A stretch of DNA of 39,883 nucleotides, taken from contig NZ_CAJUHF010000034.1 of assembly GCF_910585845.1 (NCBI RefSeq), forward strand, positions 1 to 39,883, written 5' to 3'. Shown piece after piece: positions 36,124 through 39,883 of this stretch (the first letter of the stretch is position 1; each line of letters starts with the position of its first letter). The DNA comes from an uncultured Bacteroides sp. GTDB lineage: Bacteria > Bacteroidota > Bacteroidia > Bacteroidales > Bacteroidaceae. The notes under the pieces were generated by a model. The model was not told the DNA's origin and did not search any database. It saw nothing but the letters and a program-made list of their open reading frames with translations. The position numbers and the translations under genes were made by a program.

Positions 36124-36477
36124 ATGAAACGTTTAGGATTAACACTGGTAGCAGCTGTATGTCTGACTGCTACGACATTTGCTGCAGAAAATCAACCGAC
36201 AACTACCAAATGGGATGGTAGCATCAACGTAAGCAAACTGAGTAGATATTTGAACCTGGCTGACGACCAGCATGCAGAAGTCACTAACATCTGCGAATAC
36301 TTCTCTACGCAAATGGAACGTGCCACGACTGCAAAGAAAGATCAGCAAAAGAGACTCCGCAACGCCGTGTACGGAAACCTGAAACTGATGAAGCAGACAC
36401 TGACTGACAAACAATACTCCGATTATACCAAAGTATTGAATATCACTCTGCAAAACAAGGGGATTGAAGTGAAATAA
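36124..36477 (+). CDS. Small exported protein of unknown function
   Basis: A 117-residue protein with a signal peptide (MKRLGLTLVAAVCLTATTFA, cleavage near AA-EN) and a mature helical, charged body of about 95 residues (LSRYLNLADDQHAEVTNICE; LKLMKQTLTDKQYSDYTKVL). The spacing of its charged helices is loosely like Spy/CpxP-type periplasmic proteins, but I do not claim that family. It is monocistronic, with its own promoter, a long structured leader and a terminator, a layout usual for strongly expressed small proteins. The LytTR regulator gene lies just beyond, on the other strand. Confidence 0.8.
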   Translation: MKRLGLTLVAAVCLTATTFAAENQPTTTKWDGSINVSKLSRYLNLADDQHAEVTNICEYFSTQMERATTAKKDQQKRLRNAVYGNLKLMKQTLTDKQYSDYTKVLNITLQNKGIEVK

Positions 36478-36592
36478 TGAAGAAGAAGTTAGAGGGAGTT
36501 GAAACCGATAGGTTTAACCTATGAAGGTGTATCTAATCATGCATTTAATTCTCCACTCTCTACTCTAAACTTAAAGATTACTTAATAAAGAG

Positions 36593-36625
36593 AGAGGGCG
36601 CTAAACATCACGTTTTGCGCCCTCT
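36593..36625. terminator. Hairpin terminator between convergent genes
   Basis: Perfect 9-bp arms AGAGGGCGC (36593-36601) and GCGCCCTCT (36617-36625) with a 15-nt loop, followed on the plus strand by TCCTTTAT. It lies 115 bp past the stop of the gene at 36124 and 54 bp from the end of the response regulator gene, so it can serve both. Confidence 0.75.
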
Positions 36626-36678
36626 TCCTTTATCAACACCATTTCAGTGTCGACTCCCTAACCAATATACTATTTCAC

Positions 36679-37431
36679 TTACAAACAATATCTATCTTGT
36701 AACTCTTTCTTGTATTTCTTAGAAACCAACAGTTCCGACACATTCTCAAAAGGCGGATACAATACACATTTGCTGTCCTTAATAATCATCAGATAATCAA
36801 TATTAATAATGAAAGACTGATGAATCTGCACAAAGCAAGAAGCGTATTTCACAATCTGTTCGGCAGTAGTACTCTTCTTCAAAGGCAACGGTGCCTGTCC
36901 GCTCAGCACTACCTCCCACTGTTTACGCTCCGAACAATACCTAAAATATCCAATCTCGGCAGGACGTAATGCACGCATGTCATTCGTCGGAGTAAATACC
37001 ATAAACGTCCGTCCCGTATTCACCGACATGGAAGAATAGGGGATTATCCTCTGTTCCTGCTCTGCACTTCGCATAAATCGGGAAATAATGATTGCCAATT
37101 CTTCATCCTCGAAAGGCTTTAACAAGTAATCAAAAGCAGATTGCCGGATTGCCGATACCATGTATTTGTCGTATGCCGTATAGAACACAACTTTCATATC
37201 CCACGTCAAATTATCGCGAATGCTATCCAACAAATCCATCCCTTTCATATCAGGCAATTCCACATCCAAAAACAGCAAATCAGGACGTACCTTAGATATC
37301 AGTCTCTTCGCAGACACATCGTTACGCGCAATACCCGACAAATAGAAATCTTCAAACTTCTGTAATCCGAATATCAGATTATCCAAGGCCAACTCATCGT
37401 CATCTACTATTACAACCTTATACTTGTCCAT
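36679..37431 (-). CDS. LytTR-family response regulator
   Basis: A 250-residue cytoplasmic regulator: receiver domain (about 3-120) with the acidic pocket VIVDDDE (Asp 10-12), phospho-accepting Asp 56 (LLFLDVELPD), Thr in YTAYD and Lys in LLKPF, then a LytTR DNA-binding domain (about 145-248) with the typical CFVQIHQSFIINIDYLMII. It is encoded 125 bp downstream of a LytS-like kinase on the same strand and is surely its partner. The target genes are not shown; the adjacent small exported protein gene is a candidate. Confidence 0.95.
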   Translation of the reverse strand: MDKYKVVIVDDDELALDNLIFGLQKFEDFYLSGIARNDVSAKRLISKVRPDLLFLDVELPDMKGMDLLDSIRDNLTWDMKVVFYTAYDKYMVSAIRQSAFDYLLKPFEDEELAIIISRFMRSAEQEQRIIPYSSMSVNTGRTFMVFTPTNDMRALRPAEIGYFRYCSERKQWEVVLSGQAPLPLKKSTTAEQIVKYASCFVQIHQSFIINIDYLMIIKDSKCVLYPPFENVSELLVSKKYKKELQDRYCL

Positions 37432-37556
37432 ACATTCTGTTATTTCTGCGAAATTAATAAACTAAAAATAAACTAAAAAACCAATAAACACTAAATTTAG
37501 GATATATTGCCTAAAACAAGGATATCCGGCCCAAAATAAAGACTATTCAAAAAAAA

Positions 37557-39587
37557 TCATAAGATTGAATAATCATAATTCAATGGCAAATAGAAACAGA
37601 TTTCGCACCCAACTTCACCACTTGGCAAGTCTACATTATGGACAGAAACCTCAATTGTTTCTTTATTCTTAGCATTCAATATTTGAATGGTTTGCATGAT
37701 GACTTTCATGCCGGTGCCCGTTCCTCTGTTCCCGCTATTCAATCTGAAACCACCTCCATTGTCAGTGATCTTGACATAAACGTATGTACCGGAACGGTGG
37801 ATGTCGATCCATAACCGCCGCTCTCCACCTTTGTTTCGGAGAGCATGTTTTATTGCGTTCTCCACCGGAATCTGTATCAACATGGAAGGCAGTACCAGTT
37901 TGTCGGCATCTACCTCCTCACCAACCTCGATCGCCCACTCAAACATAGAACCTAAAGAGCGGCTCTGCAACTCGATATACGTCTGTACGAAACTTAACTC
38001 TTCTGACAAAGTGATGCACATCTGCTCTGCCAGCTCCAGATTACGCCTCATGAGTTTCACCAACGAGGAAAGCTCTTTCTTTGTTTCTCCTTCCCGGTTT
38101 CCCATTTCCTGATTAAGCACGTTGAAGATAAAGTGCGGTGACATCCGATTGCGTATGTTCTCCAGCCGCAGCGAAGAGATAGTCCGCTGGCTTTGTGCCA
38201 ACAAAAGTGCACGTCCCCGCTTGCCGTACAAATAGATGAAACAGATTATGATCATCGCCAACACACAAACTCCGATCCAAAAGAATCGCCCTTCATTCAG
38301 TCTCAGCATCTCATTCTTCTGCTGCTCAATCAGAATATTCTTTGCCAGCAAGGTGGAATCTTGCTGATACTTGAGCGAAATGTCCGCAGTACGCATCTTG
38401 ATACGCTCATTACGAATGGAATCGTCCAACCTCTTGTTTTCTTTCTGATAGTAGAAGGCTTTCTCATAATCTGCCGTCCGCTCGTAAAAGTCCTGCAAGT
38501 ATTTGTTGCGAATGCGCAGCATATCCGGCTCCATCTTATCAGAGTTCACAACCGTATTCAACAAACGCTTGACTTCAGCTATGTCATTCCGCTTCATAGC
38601 CAACCCTATACGTTGGGTGTCAATATAATAAAGCACTCCCGTTGCATCTATCTTCCGAAAGAAAGGCTGACATTCTGTAATGTATTTCGCAGCAGAATCA
38701 AGCACATTCATATGCAAGTACACATCGCCCAGATTGACCATGCAAAGGTTCTTCTCGAATCCCATATCCGACTGGGAAACAGCCAACGCAAGCCCCTCTT
38801 TAAAGTAAGACAATGCCTTCGGATAATCTTCCCGATAGTAGGATAAGTTTCCACGGTTATTCAGGTAGATATACTTTTCGTAAGGTAACATCTTGTCGTA
38901 CGACACGCCCGCCAAGTTATAGTAATACTCACTTTGATCGAAGTCGTGCAATGACATATAAACCTGTGCCAGACCATAATAAACCGGAGGGCGTTTTTCT
39001 ATCGACACTTTCAGCGAATCAACTGTCTGCAATGCCTTACGATACCAATATGCACTGACATCATACTTTCCCTGACGACTATAAGCATCCGCCAGATTAA
39101 TCAGAATATCCGGAATCAGTTCTTTCTTTGTTCCTTGCAGGCGTTGTTCATAAGAATCCGTAAAGCTGACTACAGCAGAATCTATATTCCCCACACGGAC
39201 ATAAACATTGCCCCTGACATTCAGGTATTCCGAACGTAAATCTGCAATGTAGGGTGATGGCTGTTGCCGGTTGCAAAACTCCTCAAGCCTATTTGCCAAA
39301 GAATAGGCGGAATCCACATCAGAGGAATACATATACGTTTTCAGTATGATAACAGCATAGTAGCACCACTCCAGACTATCACCGGCCCTTTCCATATTTT
39401 GCAACGTCAGACTGCGTATTCTTTGCGGATTGGCGGGCAAGGAATCCATGACCGAACGGTAAAATTCCTCACAGTTCGTCATCCATGTTCTCTCTTTTTT
39501 CGTCTGTTGACAAGAAACACTACCTAACAAGAAAAGGAGCATAGGAAAAACCACTCTACCTACCATTTTATATATTTTCTTATTCAT
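37557..39587 (-). CDS. TPR-containing LytS-like sensor histidine kinase
   Basis: A 676-residue membrane sensor. The N-terminus looks like a lipoprotein signal (VVFPMLLFLLGSVSC, Cys 26), followed by a periplasmic array of tetratricopeptide repeats (about 40-375; for example DILINLADAYSRQGKYDVSA and YLNNRGNLSYYREDYPKALS), a helix or coiled segment, one membrane helix (about 436-456) and a cytoplasmic His_kinase domain with His 485 (MSPHFIFNVLNQ), N-box Asn 577 (PVENAIKHAL) and DNGGGF near 610. Glycine loop GNRGTGTG is intact. Such proteins pair with LytTR regulators. The signal sensed by the TPR region is unknown. Confidence 0.94.
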   Translation of the reverse strand: MNKKIYKMVGRVVFPMLLFLLGSVSCQQTKKERTWMTNCEEFYRSVMDSLPANPQRIRSLTLQNMERAGDSLEWCYYAVIILKTYMYSSDVDSAYSLANRLEEFCNRQQPSPYIADLRSEYLNVRGNVYVRVGNIDSAVVSFTDSYEQRLQGTKKELIPDILINLADAYSRQGKYDVSAYWYRKALQTVDSLKVSIEKRPPVYYGLAQVYMSLHDFDQSEYYYNLAGVSYDKMLPYEKYIYLNNRGNLSYYREDYPKALSYFKEGLALAVSQSDMGFEKNLCMVNLGDVYLHMNVLDSAAKYITECQPFFRKIDATGVLYYIDTQRIGLAMKRNDIAEVKRLLNTVVNSDKMEPDMLRIRNKYLQDFYERTADYEKAFYYQKENKRLDDSIRNERIKMRTADISLKYQQDSTLLAKNILIEQQKNEMLRLNEGRFFWIGVCVLAMIIICFIYLYGKRGRALLLAQSQRTISSLRLENIRNRMSPHFIFNVLNQEMGNREGETKKELSSLVKLMRRNLELAEQMCITLSEELSFVQTYIELQSRSLGSMFEWAIEVGEEVDADKLVLPSMLIQIPVENAIKHALRNKGGERRLWIDIHRSGTYVYVKITDNGGGFRLNSGNRGTGTGMKVIMQTIQILNAKNKETIEVSVHNVDLPSGEVGCEICFYLPLNYDYSIL

Positions 39588-39610
39588 TACTCTCTTGCTT
39601 TTTTTTAATA

Positions 39611-39643
39611 AGAACCTGTTTAAATTTTCTTCAAAAAGGCTCT
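39611..39643. repeat. Short imperfect inverted repeat, related to a copy at the window edge
   Basis: AGAACCTGTTTAAA at 39611 pairs loosely with AAAAAGGCTCT ending at 39643. A near copy, AGAGCCTGTTTAAA, begins at 39831. Both lie in leaders of genes pointing in opposite directions. It may be a dispersed repeat or the edge of a mobile element; evidence is thin. Confidence 0.4.
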
Positions 39644-39671
39644 AAAAAATTCTACTTTTTTGCATATAGCA

Positions 39672-39679
39672 CAAAAATA
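39672..39679 (-). promoter_or_regulatory. Candidate -7 element for the sensor kinase gene
   Basis: On the minus strand TATTTTTG matches TAnnTTTG exactly. It lies about 85 nt before the start codon; no clear -33 TTTG is seen. Confidence 0.35.
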
Positions 39680-39760
39680 ATAGTTTTTCCCTTTTAGTCC
39701 AATTTTATGACCGAATATCCACTGAAATATTTATTTATTCCACTTTTATGCATTCTCCTG

Positions 39761-39792
39761 TTTGGGAATAAAAAGCTGATTCTTTAACTTTG
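39761..39792 (+). promoter_or_regulatory. Strong promoter match pointing out of the window
   Basis: TTTG (39761-39764), 20 nt, then TAACTTTG (39785-39792): both elements of the Bacteroides housekeeping promoter are present at about the usual distance. The transcript would run rightward; its gene lies outside the window. Confidence 0.6.
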
Positions 39793-39883
39793 CATACACA
39801 AATATAAGTATTCATTAACACTTATCCATTAGAGCCTGTTTAAAAATGACTGAAATCTTTTTCTAAAGAGGTTTCCGTATCCG

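Noticed and set aside
1..39883. CRISPR arrays, tRNA or rRNA genes, complete insertion sequences
   Set aside because: I looked for regular spaced repeats, cloverleaf-like sequence and transposase motifs and saw none.

Overview
The window looks like chromosomal DNA of a gut Bacteroides (order Bacteroidales). The evidence is hybrid two-component sensors with AraC outputs, a SusC/SusD pair, several lipoproteins with short signal peptides, a FecR-type anti-sigma factor with a TonB receptor, and repeated matches to the Bacteroides -7 promoter element TAnnTTTG. The species cannot be fixed from the sequence alone.

Layout. 1-804: no convincing gene, but a 22-bp tandem repeat running into a 27-bp perfect inverted repeat. 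805-20378: a carbohydrate-degradation cluster with two hybrid two-component regulators (805-5010 and 9300-13580), a DUF2264 protein (5221-7242), a GH2 enzyme (13750-16764), a GH43-like enzyme (17038-18648) and a GH28 enzyme (18894-20378). The housekeeping gene hemW and an ECF sigma factor gene sit inside it. The enzyme mix suggests a pectic or rhamnogalacturonan-like glycan, but this is inference. 20559-29226: a tight six-gene operon on the minus strand, read SusC, SusD, HExxH zinc metallohydrolase lipoprotein, DUF4302 lipoprotein, small four-helix membrane protein, BACON lipoprotein. It has no glycoside hydrolase, so it may handle a protein, peptide or glycoprotein. 29227-30195: about 1 kb without genes but rich in perfect palindromes.

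30196-35738: an ECF-style regulon made of a small lipoprotein, a FecR anti-sigma factor, an STN-TonB receptor and a DUF4249 lipoprotein. Two nearly identical promoter-like sites (30096-30128 and 30706-30738) precede the first two genes. The receptor is split by one in-frame TAG at 31945-31947, where CAG (Gln) would fit. No sigma factor gene sits beside the FecR gene; the only one in the window is the orphan at 8540-9100. The DUF4249 gene is preceded by an in-frame 24-bp tandem repeat carrying many ATG codons.

35739-39883: a small exported protein (36124-36477) with a long leader that can fold on itself, then a minus-strand TPR-containing LytS-like histidine kinase and its LytTR response regulator. 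A good promoter match at 39761-39792 points out of the window to the right.

The points most worth checking are the amber-interrupted receptor, the duplicated ECF-type promoter with its missing or distant sigma factor, the repeat-extended start of the DUF4249 gene, and the metallohydrolase-SusCD operon.
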